In this document: one piece after another, positions 37,977 to 46,465 of the stretch
Position numbering within the stretch: position 1 is the first letter of the stretch
Layout: the number at the start of each line of letters is the position of its first letter
From: Devosia epidermidihirudinis
GTDB lineage: Bacteria > Pseudomonadota > Alphaproteobacteria > Rhizobiales > Devosiaceae
Length of the DNA stretch: 64,000 nucleotides
Assembly (NCBI RefSeq): GCF_000971295.1
Contig: NZ_LANJ01000045.1
Location: 184,014 to 248,013, forward strand
Reading direction: 5' to 3'
The notes under the pieces: generated by a model
The model's database searches: none
Seen by the model: the letters and a program-made list of their open reading frames with translations, nothing else
What the model was told of the DNA's origin: nothing
Translations under genes and position numbers: made by a program

Positions 37977-38432
37977 ATGTTTGTCGACACTATCCTTCAT
38001 ACCAAGGGCAGCCTGGTCCATACCATGCCCGAAACTGCAACGCTTGCCGCTGCCATCAACGCCCTCAACACCCACAATATCGGCGCGCTGGTCATTACCG
38101 ATCCAGCCGGAGCCATCGTTGGCATTCTCTCCGAGCGCGACATTGTGCGGCGTCTTGGGCAGGGTGCCGCAAGCATTCTCGATCTGCCGATCGCCGACGC
38201 CATGACGCGCGATGTGCAGACCTGTGCCCGCGACACCGAAATCGGCGAGGTCATGGAGCGGATGACGCAATTCCGCGTCCGCCACATGCCCATCACCGAA
38301 AACGGTCGGCTGCTTGGCATTGTCTCGATTGGCGACGTCGTCAAGTTCAAGATCGAGCAGGCCGAACGCGAAGCGGAAGACCTGCGCGGCTACATCGCCG
38401 GGGACAATGCCCGCACCGATCGCGCACACTAG
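37977..38432 (+). CDS. CBS-domain protein
   Basis: 151 residues with two CBS motifs forming one Bateman module: TMPETATLAAAINALNTHNIGALVITD (about 16-42) with GILSERDIVRRL, and AMTRDVQTCARDTEIGEVMERMTQ with GIVSIGDVVKFKI. Such stand-alone proteins bind adenine nucleotides and tune partner proteins; the partner is unknown. A GAGGAGG site precedes the ATG. Its stop overlaps the stop of the GNAT gene on the other strand by 4 bp. Confidence 0.92.
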   Translation: MFVDTILHTKGSLVHTMPETATLAAAINALNTHNIGALVITDPAGAIVGILSERDIVRRLGQGAASILDLPIADAMTRDVQTCARDTEIGEVMERMTQFRVRHMPITENGRLLGIVSIGDVVKFKIEQAEREAEDLRGYIAGDNARTDRAH

Positions 38433-38815
38433 GCGAGGCGCATCAGCCCCGCCGTCGTCGGCCTGAAGCCGCACTTGCGATAAAACGGCTCCAGCCGCGG
38501 CTCGAAATCAACATGCAGCCAGTGCGCCCCGCGCGCTTTGGCCAGGCTGGCCGCTTGCCGCACAAGCCGGATCGCCAGCCCCCGCCGCTGATAGGCCTTA
38601 TCCACGCAGGTATCGAGGATGAAGGCATGAATGCCCCCATCCCACGCCACATTGACGAAGCCGATCAGCGTCTTCCCGTCATAGGCGCCGACATGGCCAA
38701 GACTGCGCTGCAGGATCGGCTGGAAACTGAGTGGCCCCGCATCGCCCCATGAGGCCTGCCACAGCCGCGCCATGGCGGCATCGTCGGGAAATGGATCAGT
38801 GGTGATGTGGATCAT
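38429..38815 (-). CDS. GNAT-family N-acetyltransferase
   Basis: 128 residues. The acetyl-CoA binding core is VDKAYQRRGLAIRLVRQAASLAKARG (about 70-95, Q-x-x-G-x-A-type loop), followed by WLHVDFEPRLEPFYRKCGFR, the usual beta5-alpha4 region. Substrate unknown. Converges with the CBS gene. The intergenic stretch to 38936 shows no feature. Confidence 0.85.
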   Translation of the reverse strand: MIHITTDPFPDDAAMARLWQASWGDAGPLSFQPILQRSLGHVGAYDGKTLIGFVNVAWDGGIHAFILDTCVDKAYQRRGLAIRLVRQAASLAKARGAHWLHVDFEPRLEPFYRKCGFRPTTAGLMRLA

Positions 38816-38935
38816 GCGGCCCTCTCAGCCTTACCAACCTGACCAAGTCTTCATACGCCCGCAAGGTCCACAATATGTTGCCCGCTGTAGGTTGAGCCCA
38901 AGCCGAACAACGGCCCCCATGCAAAGGACGACCCC

Positions 38936-39634
38936 ATGAAGACGATTTCCACCACGGCGATTGTGGCTCTCATGACTGCCACTCTTGGCCTTTCCGCGAT
39001 CGCGCCCGCTTTCGCTCGAGACAACGCGGCTCCTCACGGCCAGCATCAGACCCAGAGCGGTAAGCAGGGCAATTTCCGCCAGCACGACAACAAGGGCCCA
39101 GGCCAGAGCGGTCCAGGCCGTGCCGGTGGTCTCGGCGGCCTGCTCGATTTCAATCGTGGCGGCGAAGGCATCGAGATTGCCATCGTGCAGCTCAGCCATC
39201 GCCTCACCCTGACCGATGCACAGACTACCCTGCTCAATGACTACAAGACCGCCGCGCTCTCTGCTGCCAGCACGTTTGAAAAGGCGGTTGAGACCCTGCG
39301 CCCACAGCGTCCCGACGCATCGGCCGCAGCCACCGCGACCCGGCCAACGCCGCCAACCGTGTCCGAGCAGCTTGCCAACCGCATTGCTCTGCAAACCGCT
39401 CAGCTCGACGCTCTCAAGTCCGTTCAGCCATCGCTGACCGCGTTCTTCGATAGCCTGACCGATGAGCAGAAAACCCAGCTCTCCCCACAGCGTCCTGAAC
39501 GCGTTGGTGGTCAGGGCCAGTGGGGTAAGGGGGGGCCACGCCATGGCGGCCCCGGCGCAGCTCCAGCTGCGGGCGAAGCCCCAGCGGCACCGCCTGCTCC
39601 TGCAGCCGCTCCGGCTCCAGCCACCAACGGCTAA
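38936..39634 (+). CDS. LTXXQ (Spy/CpxP-like) periplasmic protein
   Basis: 232-residue precursor with a signal peptide (cleavage near APAFA, residues 22-26). The N-terminal mature region is Gly/Gln/His-rich; the middle is helical and has two LTxxQ-type motifs (LTLTDAQTTLLNDYKTAAL and LTDEQKTQLSPQ), as in Spy/CpxP-related periplasmic chaperone-like proteins. The C-terminus is a Gly/Pro/Ala-rich tail ending PAPATNG. Role inferred: envelope protein protection. No two-component genes adjoin. Confidence 0.8.
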   Translation: MKTISTTAIVALMTATLGLSAIAPAFARDNAAPHGQHQTQSGKQGNFRQHDNKGPGQSGPGRAGGLGGLLDFNRGGEGIEIAIVQLSHRLTLTDAQTTLLNDYKTAALSAASTFEKAVETLRPQRPDASAAATATRPTPPTVSEQLANRIALQTAQLDALKSVQPSLTAFFDSLTDEQKTQLSPQRPERVGGQGQWGKGGPRHGGPGAAPAAGEAPAAPPAPAAAPAPATNG

Positions 39635-39719
39635 CAAACTCGGCTTCGCTGTCACACCTTCGGCGATAGCGAAGCCAGTCCAACAGCGTCTTCAGTCCGT
39701 CCCCCCGGTGGACGCTGTC

Positions 39720-39757
39720 GCAACCCCGGCCCTCAACGGTCGGGGTTGCTTTTGTTT
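39720..39757 (+). terminator. Rho-independent terminator
   Basis: GCAACCCCG/CGGGGTTGC stem with extra inner pairing, followed by TTTTGTTT, 86 nt past the LTXXQ protein stop. Confidence 0.9.
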
Positions 39758-39796
39758 GCTCATCCCGTACCAATTGATCAAACTTTTGGAGCGCCC

Positions 39797-41029
39797 ATGA
39801 CCAAGCTGCCGCTGGATCCTGCCCGTATTCGCGCCGAATTCCCCGCCTTCGATGAGCCGTCCCTGCAAGGTCAGGCCTTCTTTGAAAATGCTGGCGGCTC
39901 CTACACATCGCGGCAGGTTCTGGCCAAGCTCGACCACTATTACCGCGCCACCAAAGTGCAGCCCTACGGCGTTTATCCCGCGTCCATCGCGGCGGGCGAA
40001 GCGATGAACCTGAGTTATGAGCGCATTGCGCAGGCGCTCAACGTCACAGCCGACTGGATTCATTTCGGCCCGTCTGCGTCAGCCAACACCTATGTGCTGG
40101 GCAAGGCCTTCGGCGAATGGCTCAAGCCCGGCGATGCCATCGTCGTCACCAATCAGGATCATGAGGCCAATACCGGCTCCTGGCGCAAACTCGCCAAGCT
40201 GGGCATCGAGGTCCGCGAATGGCGCGTCGATAGCCAGACCGGGCGGCTATCCCTCGACGCCCTCGACGCCCTGCTCGACACCAAGGTCCGCCTCATTACC
40301 GCGCCGCACTGCTCCAACGTCGCAGGCGAAATCAACCCGATTGCCGACATTGCCGCCCGCGCCAAATCCGTTGGTGCCGTCACCGCCATCGACGGCGTCA
40401 GCTATGCGCCCCACGGCCTGCCCGACCTCGCAGCGCTGGGTGCCGACATCTACATTTTCTCGGCCTACAAGGTCTACGGCCCCCATCAGGGCATCATGGC
40501 CGTGCGCCCGTCCCTCGCGATGGAACTGCCCAATCAGGGCCATTTCTTCAATGACAGCAAACCGCGTTATCGCCTGACGCCCGCAGGTCCCGATCACGCC
40601 CAGATCGCAGCCTCCTCGGGCATTGTGGACTACCTCGAAACCGTCGCCGCCATCGCCGGTGACAATGTAACCGGTGCCGATCCCTACCGCCGCGCCCACG
40701 CCGCCATGCGCGCGCAGGAGATCGCCCTGGCGACGCCGCTACTGGATTATCTCAAGGGCAAAAACAGCGTCCGCCTGATCGGCCCGGATGACGCCAATCT
40801 GCGCGCGCCCACAATTTCGCTGGCGCTGTCCGAGCCCGGCGCAGTCGTCGCACAGCGTTTGGCCAAGCATGGCATCATGGCCAGCGGCGGCAATTTCTAC
40901 GCCTGGCGCCTGCTGGAGGCGGTGGGGATCGATCCCAATCATGGCGTCTTGCGGCTGTCCTTCGTCCACTACACCACCCCGGCCGAAATCGACCAGCTTA
41001 TCGCCGCGCTCGACGTCGAACTGCGATAG
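39797..41029 (+). CDS. Class V aminotransferase (cysteine desulfurase-like)
   Basis: 410-residue PLP enzyme of the NifS/CsdA-like fold. Blocks: FFENAGGSYTSRQVL at the start, FGPSASANTYVLGKAF, TNQDHEANTGSWRKLA, the Asp/His region APHCSNVAGEINPI and AIDGVSYAPHGLPDL, and the PLP lysine in YIFSAYKVYGPHQGIMAV. The catalytic cysteine loop of true desulfurases is not obvious, so it may be an epimerase or lyase of the same class. GGAG lies 6 nt before ATG 39797. Confidence 0.88.
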   Translation: MTKLPLDPARIRAEFPAFDEPSLQGQAFFENAGGSYTSRQVLAKLDHYYRATKVQPYGVYPASIAAGEAMNLSYERIAQALNVTADWIHFGPSASANTYVLGKAFGEWLKPGDAIVVTNQDHEANTGSWRKLAKLGIEVREWRVDSQTGRLSLDALDALLDTKVRLITAPHCSNVAGEINPIADIAARAKSVGAVTAIDGVSYAPHGLPDLAALGADIYIFSAYKVYGPHQGIMAVRPSLAMELPNQGHFFNDSKPRYRLTPAGPDHAQIAASSGIVDYLETVAAIAGDNVTGADPYRRAHAAMRAQEIALATPLLDYLKGKNSVRLIGPDDANLRAPTISLALSEPGAVVAQRLAKHGIMASGGNFYAWRLLEAVGIDPNHGVLRLSFVHYTTPAEIDQLIAALDVELR

Positions 41030-41190
41030 ATCAGCCAAAACCACGCTTGCCGAACCCATGGATTCCATCGCATAGGGCGTGCATCACCGCGTCATGTCCG
41101 TGCAGCCGGGACTTTCCCCGTGCCGACACCATGCGCTCCGCATTGCGGGGCCCGACGTCGTGGCCGCCAACAACACAAGAAGACCACGTC

Positions 41191-42096
41191 ATGTCCCGCC
41201 CCGTCGCCACGCTCCTGCTTCTGCTCTGCACCATGCTCTGGGGCCTTGCCTTCATCGCGCAGAAGTCGGCCATGGACAGCATGGGGCCACTCACCTTTAC
41301 CGGCGTGCGTTTCCTGCTCGGCGGCATTCTGGTTCTGCCGCTGGCGCTCTGGGAAAAGCGCCGCCGCCCCACTCCGCTCTCGTCCAAGCACTGGGCGCTG
41401 GTCGTGCTGATGAGCGCCGCGTTTTTCACCGGCTCCTGGCTGCAACAGGTGGGCCTGATGTCCACCACCGCGACCAATGCCGGTTTCCTGACCGGGCTTT
41501 ACGTCTTCTTCGTGCCCGTGCTCGGCTTCATCATTTTCCGCAGCCGCCCACACCCGATCATCTATGCCTGCGTGCCGCTGGCGCTGGTCGGCATGTATTA
41601 TCTCAATGGCGGCGGCCTCGACAGCTTCAACAGCGGCGATGGCCTGGTCGTCTCCAGCGCCGTGTTCTGGGCCATGCACGTGATCCTGCTCGGCCAGATT
41701 TCGCGCGCCACCGGCATGCCGATCTTCGTGTCGGCCATCAGCTTCCTGCTCGTTGGTGCCGTCGCGCTGGCCCTCGGCTTCGTGCTCGAAACCCCGACCA
41801 TTGACGGCATCATGGGCGGCTGGCTCGAAATCGCCTATGCGGGCATTTTCTCGACTGCTGTGGCCTTCACCTTCCAGGCCATCGGCCAGCAATATGTGCC
41901 GCCCGCCAATGCCGCGATCATCCTGTCTGCCGAAAGCCTCTTCGCGGCCATCGGTGGCGCACTGCTGCTGGGCGAACGCTTGCCGCTGGTGGGCTATGCC
42001 GGGGCTGCGCTGATGTTTGTGGCCATTCTCGCGGTCGAGGCCGTGCCGCCCCTGTGGTCACGGCGGCGCGTGCATGTGCCCCGCACCACCAATTAG
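41191..42096 (+). CDS. EamA-family (DMT) transporter
   Basis: 301 residues, about ten membrane helices in two EamA repeats. Family signs: TMLWGLAFIAQKSAMDSMGPLTFTGVRF at the start, FTGSWLQQVGLMSTTATNAGFLTGLYVFFVP in helices 3-4, and ANAAIILSAESLFAAIGGALLLGE in the second half. Substrate unknown. The 161-bp leader contains GC-rich inverted segments but no riboswitch I can name. It may be cotranscribed with the aminotransferase. Confidence 0.9.
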   Translation: MSRPVATLLLLLCTMLWGLAFIAQKSAMDSMGPLTFTGVRFLLGGILVLPLALWEKRRRPTPLSSKHWALVVLMSAAFFTGSWLQQVGLMSTTATNAGFLTGLYVFFVPVLGFIIFRSRPHPIIYACVPLALVGMYYLNGGGLDSFNSGDGLVVSSAVFWAMHVILLGQISRATGMPIFVSAISFLLVGAVALALGFVLETPTIDGIMGGWLEIAYAGIFSTAVAFTFQAIGQQYVPPANAAIILSAESLFAAIGGALLLGERLPLVGYAGAALMFVAILAVEAVPPLWSRRRVHVPRTTN

Positions 42097-42099
42097 CGC

Positions 42100-42486
42100 T
42101 TAAGGATTGTAGCGGTACAGCTGGTAGGTCTTGCAGAATATCCCCAGCAGGCACCCTTTGAGGGTGATCTGGTTGTCGCTGACCTGCGTGATCGTTCCAC
42201 CCGCTGACTGCCCATAAAGGTGCAGCGTGCCGCGCCATTCGTTTGGCGCAGTCTGCGCCGCATGGTCGATCATCAGCGTGTTGAGATAGGGCAGGTTTTC
42301 CGGCGAGTCCGCGCCATTGCCCAGCCAGATCAGCGTGCCACACAGCGCCGTACCGCTATCGCCGCACAGCTCCACCTTGTAGCGGGAATCCCGCATTTCG
42401 ATTTCCCAGGTACCCGCAGGCGACGCCGCCTGCGCCATCGGCACCAGCAGCAGCGTGCCCAGCAGCGCGAGCGCTACGCGCCGCAT
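42100..42486 (-). CDS. DUF2147 secreted protein, copy B
   Basis: 128 residues: signal peptide (about 1-21, ending AQA) and a DUF2147-type beta-barrel core SPAGTWEIEMRDSRYKVELCGDSGTALCGTLIWL with paired cysteines, and a second pair in GCLLGIFCKTY. DUF2147 proteins are periplasmic and of unknown function. Its ATG overlaps the TGA of the upstream paralogue (TGATG), so the two are made together. About 40 percent of positions match the paralogue by eye. Confidence 0.85.
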   Translation of the reverse strand: MRRVALALLGTLLLVPMAQAASPAGTWEIEMRDSRYKVELCGDSGTALCGTLIWLGNGADSPENLPYLNTLMIDHAAQTAPNEWRGTLHLYGQSAGGTITQVSDNQITLKGCLLGIFCKTYQLYRYNP

Positions 42487-42875
42487 CACTTGGAAACCTT
42501 GAACATTTCATAGGACTTGCACAGCACCAGCAGTGCGCAGCCCTGCAGTGTCATCTGCGTGTCGCTGCGCTGGGTAACGGTGCCGGTGATGTTCTGGCCG
42601 AACAGACGCATCGCGCCCTTCCAGCGGTTAGCCCCATTCTGGGAAATCTTGTTGGCCACGGGCTGGTTCAAAAACTGCTCGTATTGCTTGTTGTAGTCAG
42701 CGTCCGACAGCCACACCAGGGTGCCGCACAGCTGGGTGCCATCGCCGCACAATTCGAGCTTGATGCGGGTGTCGCGGGAATCCAGCTCCCATACGCCATT
42801 GGGCGATGCATGGGCCACGCCCATACCCGCTGCCAACATCAGCAAACCAGCTGCTCCACCGAGAATGTTACGCAT
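42486..42875 (-). CDS. DUF2147 secreted protein, copy A
   Basis: 129 residues with a signal peptide (to about AHA) and the DUF2147 core SPNGVWELDSRDTRIKLELCGDGTQLCGTLVWL, ending in GCALLVLCKSYEMFKVSK. The four cysteines align with those of the downstream copy. Start taken at ATG 42875; a GTG at 42878 fits the GGAG spacing slightly better. The pair is a tandem duplication in one transcription unit. Confidence 0.85.
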   Translation of the reverse strand: MRNILGGAAGLLMLAAGMGVAHASPNGVWELDSRDTRIKLELCGDGTQLCGTLVWLSDADYNKQYEQFLNQPVANKISQNGANRWKGAMRLFGQNITGTVTQRSDTQMTLQGCALLVLCKSYEMFKVSK

Positions 42876-43105
42876 CACTTATCGATCTCCAGAAGCATTG
42901 AGGTTGATCCAAACATGGCCATCCAAGGCTGAACGCTGCCTGAACAGCGCCCGTCACGCGCGCGTCACACAAGGCCGCTAGCCTCGCTCATGTGCTGGCC
43001 AACCCCAGGTCGGCACTGCCGCGCCCCACGTCCCCACGTCGCGCCCGGCCACTTGGAAGATCGGCCGCCAACACCGATTTTCCTGCCGCTTCCCGGCAAC
43101 AATTA

Positions 43106-43133
43106 GGCCGCCCTTCGGGGCGGCCATTTTTTT
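43106..43133 (+). terminator. Rho-independent terminator facing right, no plus-strand gene before it
   Basis: GGCCGCCC/GGGCGGCC stem with TTCG loop (43106-43125), then ATTTTTTT. The flanking genes are both on the minus strand. It could serve the GNAT gene in reverse (TAATTGTT tail, weak) or end an unseen RNA from 42880-43105, where I find no reading frame. Confidence 0.75.
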
Positions 43134-43587
43134 AGGCCTCGGCCAGCGCCATTTGAACGGTCACCACCGGCGTGCCCATTTCGCTGTCGTGCTTCTGGCC
43201 GATCGCCTGCCAGCCGCGCCGCTCATAAAAGTGCCGCGCCCGCTCATTGAACGCCCGCACCTCAAGCCGCCGCGCGCCCTGTCCCTCGGCATGATCCATC
43301 AGCGCGCGCCCAACGCCGCTGCCGATATGATCTACCGCCACATGGATCGAATGCAGGAACTCGCCATCGCGGTGATACATACCCACCACGGCGCCATCCT
43401 GCTCGGCCACCATCAGGTCGGGCCAGCACGCCTCGGCATAGCCGCGCGCGGGATGTTCCCGCACAAACCGCGCCCGTGACTCCGCACTGACATGGGGGCC
43501 CCAATGGGTGAACCATGACGCCTCGAGCAAATTGCCCAGTGGCACAACGTCGGTGGCCTCGGCCCTGCGAATGATGATGTCAGACAT
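43132..43587 (-). CDS. GNAT-family N-acetyltransferase
   Basis: 151 residues. N-terminal IIIRRAEATDVVPLGNLLEASW is typical of GNAT beta1-alpha1; VAVDHIGSGVGRALMDHAEGQGARRLEVRAF holds the acetyl-CoA loop (G-x-G-x-G/A); AFNERARHFYERRGW is the C-terminal signature. Substrate unknown. Divergent from tdk across 110 bp. Confidence 0.88.
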   Translation of the reverse strand: MSDIIIRRAEATDVVPLGNLLEASWFTHWGPHVSAESRARFVREHPARGYAEACWPDLMVAEQDGAVVGMYHRDGEFLHSIHVAVDHIGSGVGRALMDHAEGQGARRLEVRAFNERARHFYERRGWQAIGQKHDSEMGTPVVTVQMALAEA

Positions 43588-43697
43588 GGCGATCCCGCAA
43601 TGAACTGTTGATGTCAGCGCGGCAGCGCTTCAAGCTCACCGCCGCAAGGTCTATTGGCTTGTTCACCCGCATTGCCGCAAACGCGAAAGCGCAGATC

Positions 43698-44297
43698 ATG
43701 GCCAAGCTTTACTTTTCCTATGCCGCCATGAACGCGGGCAAGTCCACCCTGCTGCTGCAGGCCGCCTACAATTACCGCGAGCGGGGCATGCGCCCCCTGC
43801 TCTACACGTCCTCGCTCTATGTCGAAAACGGCGTCGGGCTGATTTCCTCGCGCATCGGCATTTCCGAGGCCGCCGATCTCTACTCCGCCGAGGACGATCT
43901 CTACCACTCCATTCACGAGCAGACCGAGGTGGGTAAGGTTGATTGCGTCTTCGTCGATGAAGCGCAGTTCCTCACCCCCGATCAGGTCTGGCAGCTGGCC
44001 CGCGTCAGCGACCGGCTGAAGATTCCGGTGATGTGCTTTGGCTTGCGCACAGATTTCCAGGGCAATCTGTTCCCCGGCTCCCAGCAATTGCTTGCTATCG
44101 CCGATGTGCTGCGTGAAATTCGCACCATCTGCGAATGCGGCGCCAAAGCCACCATGGTGGTGCGCCAAAGCGCCGAGGGCCGCGTACTGACTGCGGGCGA
44201 ACAGGTGTCGATCGAAAAATCGGTCTATATCTCGCTTTGCCGCAAGCACTGGGAAGAAGCTGTCGGCCGTTGGCCGGTGAAAGGACCGCAAGTATGA
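43698..44297 (+). CDS. tdk: Thymidine kinase
   Basis: Type II thymidine kinase, phosphorylating thymidine with ATP in nucleotide salvage. 199 residues: P-loop AAMNAGKSTLLLQ (about 9-21), Walker B-like CVFVDEAQFLTPDQV with the catalytic Glu, and the lasso region with a zinc site: CECGAKATMVVR gives two cysteines, but the distal CxxH/C pair is reduced to SLCRKHW. The start at 43698 (MAKLYFSY) is conserved in the family; upstream in-frame residues are not. The stop overlaps the next start (ATGA). Confidence 0.95.
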   Translation: MAKLYFSYAAMNAGKSTLLLQAAYNYRERGMRPLLYTSSLYVENGVGLISSRIGISEAADLYSAEDDLYHSIHEQTEVGKVDCVFVDEAQFLTPDQVWQLARVSDRLKIPVMCFGLRTDFQGNLFPGSQQLLAIADVLREIRTICECGAKATMVVRQSAEGRVLTAGEQVSIEKSVYISLCRKHWEEAVGRWPVKGPQV

Positions 44298-44686
44298 TTA
44301 CCCCTGCCTCCGAACCCAAGGGCGCCCTGACCATCCGCACCCTTGCCATGCCTGCCGATACCAATCCGGCTGGTGACATATTCGGCGGTTGGGTGCTGAG
44401 CCAGATGGACATTGCTGGCTCCATTGCCGCCCATGAACGCGTTAAGGGCCGCACGGTCACGGTCGCCGTCGAAGCGATGACCTTCATCGCCCCGGTCAAG
44501 GTCGGCGATGTGCTGTGCATCTACACCACCGTCGAGCGCGTCGGGAACACTTCGATTACCGTGGCCATGGAAGCCTGGGCACGCCGCAATCGCCTTGATG
44601 ACCGGGTCAAAGTTACCGAAGGCCGCTTTGTTTACGTCTCCATCGGCGAAGACGGCGCCAAGCGTCCAATCCCGCCCGAGGCATGA
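44294..44686 (+). CDS. Acyl-CoA thioesterase, hotdog fold (YciA-like)
   Basis: 130 residues. The hotdog helix is ADTNPAGDIFGGWVLSQMDIAGSIAA, with the catalytic N-x-x-G-x-x-F-G-G-x-L/V motif and Asp, as in YciA and BACH thioesterases. The following strands TVAVEAMTFIAPVKVGDVLCIY and SITVAMEAWARR complete the fold. Hydrolyses acyl-CoA; chain preference unknown. Translationally coupled to tdk (ATGA overlap). Confidence 0.9.
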   Translation: MITPASEPKGALTIRTLAMPADTNPAGDIFGGWVLSQMDIAGSIAAHERVKGRTVTVAVEAMTFIAPVKVGDVLCIYTTVERVGNTSITVAMEAWARRNRLDDRVKVTEGRFVYVSIGEDGAKRPIPPEA

Positions 44687-44794
44687 GAAACCAAAGTAAA
44701 TCTCCATTCAGCTAGCGTTCATTTGCGATATGGTTTTTGGCGATCACTGGCCGATTTGGCCAAGCCAGATGACCACACCAATTTTGGCAGAACC

Positions 44795-44820
44795 GGAACT
44801 CTTTCGTTTCTGCTACCGTT
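44795..44820 (+). promoter_or_regulatory. EcfG-type general stress promoter
   Basis: GGAAC-N17-CGTT (44795-44799 and 44817-44820), the consensus of the alphaproteobacterial general stress sigma factor EcfG, 85 nt before the SH3-domain protein start. Confidence 0.6.
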
Positions 44821-44905
44821 TCTCGAACTACCAAAGCTGACGTCGCAGGCTGCCAGCGTCTCCCCAGAACGGGATCCAGCCGCAGTCACTCACAGGAGCG
44901 CCTCA

Positions 44906-45646
44906 ATGAATCGCACTACCCGCAAGATGCTGCTCAACCTGGCCACCGGCATCGCCGTTGCTGCCACCGCAGCTCTCGTGTTCCTGCCCTCCGCCCAGGC
45001 GGCTCCTGGGACGCTCACCAGCAACGTTAACGTGCGCTCCGGCCCCGGCACCAATTACGGCGTCGTCGACACCGCCCGTCGCGGCGAAGTCGTCGATGTG
45101 CAGCAGTGCCAGGGTTCGTGGTGCTACATCACCCGCCGCAATGGCGTTGGTTGGGTGTCCGCCAGCTATCTGGCCGCTCAGGGTGGCCAGCCGGTCAATC
45201 CAACCCAGCCCGGCATTTCCTTCGGCTTCTCGACCGGTCCAAATGGCCCGACCTTCAACTTCGGTGTTGGTCAGCAGCCACAGGTTCAGCCACCAGTGGT
45301 TCAGCCACCGCGCCCACCTGTGCAGCCTCCGGTTATCCGCCCACCCGTACAGCCTCCGGTGATCCGCCCGCCAGTCGTGCAGCCACCAGTGGTTCAGCCC
45401 GTCTATGGCGAGGTCTGCTTCTATGAGCGCGCTAATTACCGTGGCGAAAGCTTCTGCGCCTCTTCGGGCGACAACTATCGCAACCTGAACAACTGGACCG
45501 ACCGTATTTCGTCCATCGAAAACCGCTCGGGTCTGCAGGTTCAGGTCTGCGCGGAGGCCAATTACGTCGATTGCCGCACTTACACCACGAGCGCCTCTTC
45601 GCTCGGCGACTTCGATGACTCGATTATCTCGATCCGCATTCGCTAA
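44906..45646 (+). CDS. Secreted SH3-domain protein with C-terminal crystallin-like (I36-type) domain
   Basis: 246-residue precursor; signal peptide to about residue 31 (SAQA). An SH3-type domain (about 33-85) carries NVNVRSGPGTNYGVVD and GWVSASYL. Then comes a proline-rich linker with repeats of PPVIRPPVQ and PPVVQPP (about 130-172), and a C-terminal domain (about 174-246) with VCFYERANYRGESFCASSG and WTDRISSIEN, resembling beta/gamma-crystallin-like I36 inhibitors. Likely acts at the cell wall in stress. EcfG-type promoter upstream, AGGAG ribosome site, terminator downstream. Confidence 0.82.
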   Translation: MNRTTRKMLLNLATGIAVAATAALVFLPSAQAAPGTLTSNVNVRSGPGTNYGVVDTARRGEVVDVQQCQGSWCYITRRNGVGWVSASYLAAQGGQPVNPTQPGISFGFSTGPNGPTFNFGVGQQPQVQPPVVQPPRPPVQPPVIRPPVQPPVIRPPVVQPPVVQPVYGEVCFYERANYRGESFCASSGDNYRNLNNWTDRISSIENRSGLQVQVCAEANYVDCRTYTTSASSLGDFDDSIISIRIR

Positions 45647-45666
45647 TCGCGTTGCATGAATTGATT

Positions 45667-45695
45667 GGGCGTCAGCTTCGGCTGGCGCCCTTTTT
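45667..45695 (+). terminator. Rho-independent terminator
   Basis: GGGCGTCAGC/GCTGGCGCCC stem with TTCG loop and TTTTT tail. Confidence 0.93.
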
Positions 45696-45757
45696 GTTTG
45701 GTTCCAAGCCGTTCGCGCGGTAGTGTGCGACCCAAATCAGCAACGACGGACTCCACA

Positions 45758-46309
45758 ATGCGTCACCTTCTCCGTTCACTCACCGTCCTTGTCGCCCTCG
45801 TGCTTGGCGGAGCCACTGCACAGGCAGCATCCGAAAGCGGCAGCGCGGGCTGGACAACGCGCGCCGTCGTGCTGCAGGCCGGCCCCGGTGTCGGCTACGC
45901 ATCGGTCGGCCAGATCGAAACCGATGTCGCCATCAAGGTTCTGCGCTGCCAGCGCACCTGGTGCCTGATCGATGGCCCCGGCGGCCGCGGTTGGACCGGC
46001 TTGAGCAGCGTCTCCTTCGGCAAGACCCCGCATGGCGGTCTGCGTCAGCCTTTGGTCAGCGGCCCAGTCTGCTTCTATGAAGGCCCGAACTACACCGGCG
46101 CTGCATTCTGCCCGTCTGCCCGCGTCTACAAGGACCTGGCCCTGCACGGCCTCGACAACCGCTTTGCCTCGGTCAAGATCAGCGGCTCGGCATCCATCGC
46201 GGCCTGCCGCGACCGCTTCTTCCAGAGCTACTGCGAGCGCATCGTTTCCAGCCAGCCCCAGCTCAACCGCTATCTCTACAAGAGCCTGTCTTCGATCCGC
46301 ATCTACTAA
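45758..46309 (+). CDS. Secreted SH3/crystallin-like protein, shorter paralogue
   Basis: 183-residue precursor with signal peptide (to about AQA). It keeps the SH3-like part (VVLQAGPGVGYASVGQIE, RGWTGLSSV) and the C-terminal domain (VCFYEGPNYTGAAFCPSA, LDNRFASVKI, SLSSIRIY) of the preceding gene but lacks the proline linker. The shared VCFYE-NY-G--FC pattern and final SIRI show common origin. It has its own terminator, so the two are separate units. Confidence 0.8.
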   Translation: MRHLLRSLTVLVALVLGGATAQAASESGSAGWTTRAVVLQAGPGVGYASVGQIETDVAIKVLRCQRTWCLIDGPGGRGWTGLSSVSFGKTPHGGLRQPLVSGPVCFYEGPNYTGAAFCPSARVYKDLALHGLDNRFASVKISGSASIAACRDRFFQSYCERIVSSQPQLNRYLYKSLSSIRIY

Positions 46310-46337
46310 GCGCGATCAGACCAATCTCCGAACAAAA

Positions 46338-46370
46338 GGCGTGGCCCATGGTGCCGCGCCTTTTTCGTTT
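46338..46370 (+). terminator. Rho-independent terminator
   Basis: GGCGTGGC/GCCGCGCC stem (one G-T pair) followed by TTTTTC. Confidence 0.88.
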
Positions 46371-46465
46371 CCACATGCCCAAGTGATTGATTGAGCCAAG
46401 TTTTGCCTTGATCTCGCCGCTGAAGTTTCGTCTGCTTTGCTTCCAACACCAATAAGGGTCGCACC

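Noticed and set aside
41030..41190. Guanidine-type (ykkC/mini-ykkC) riboswitch before the EamA transporter
   Set aside because: No paired ACGR tetraloop hairpins or ykkC core; only generic GC-rich dyads.
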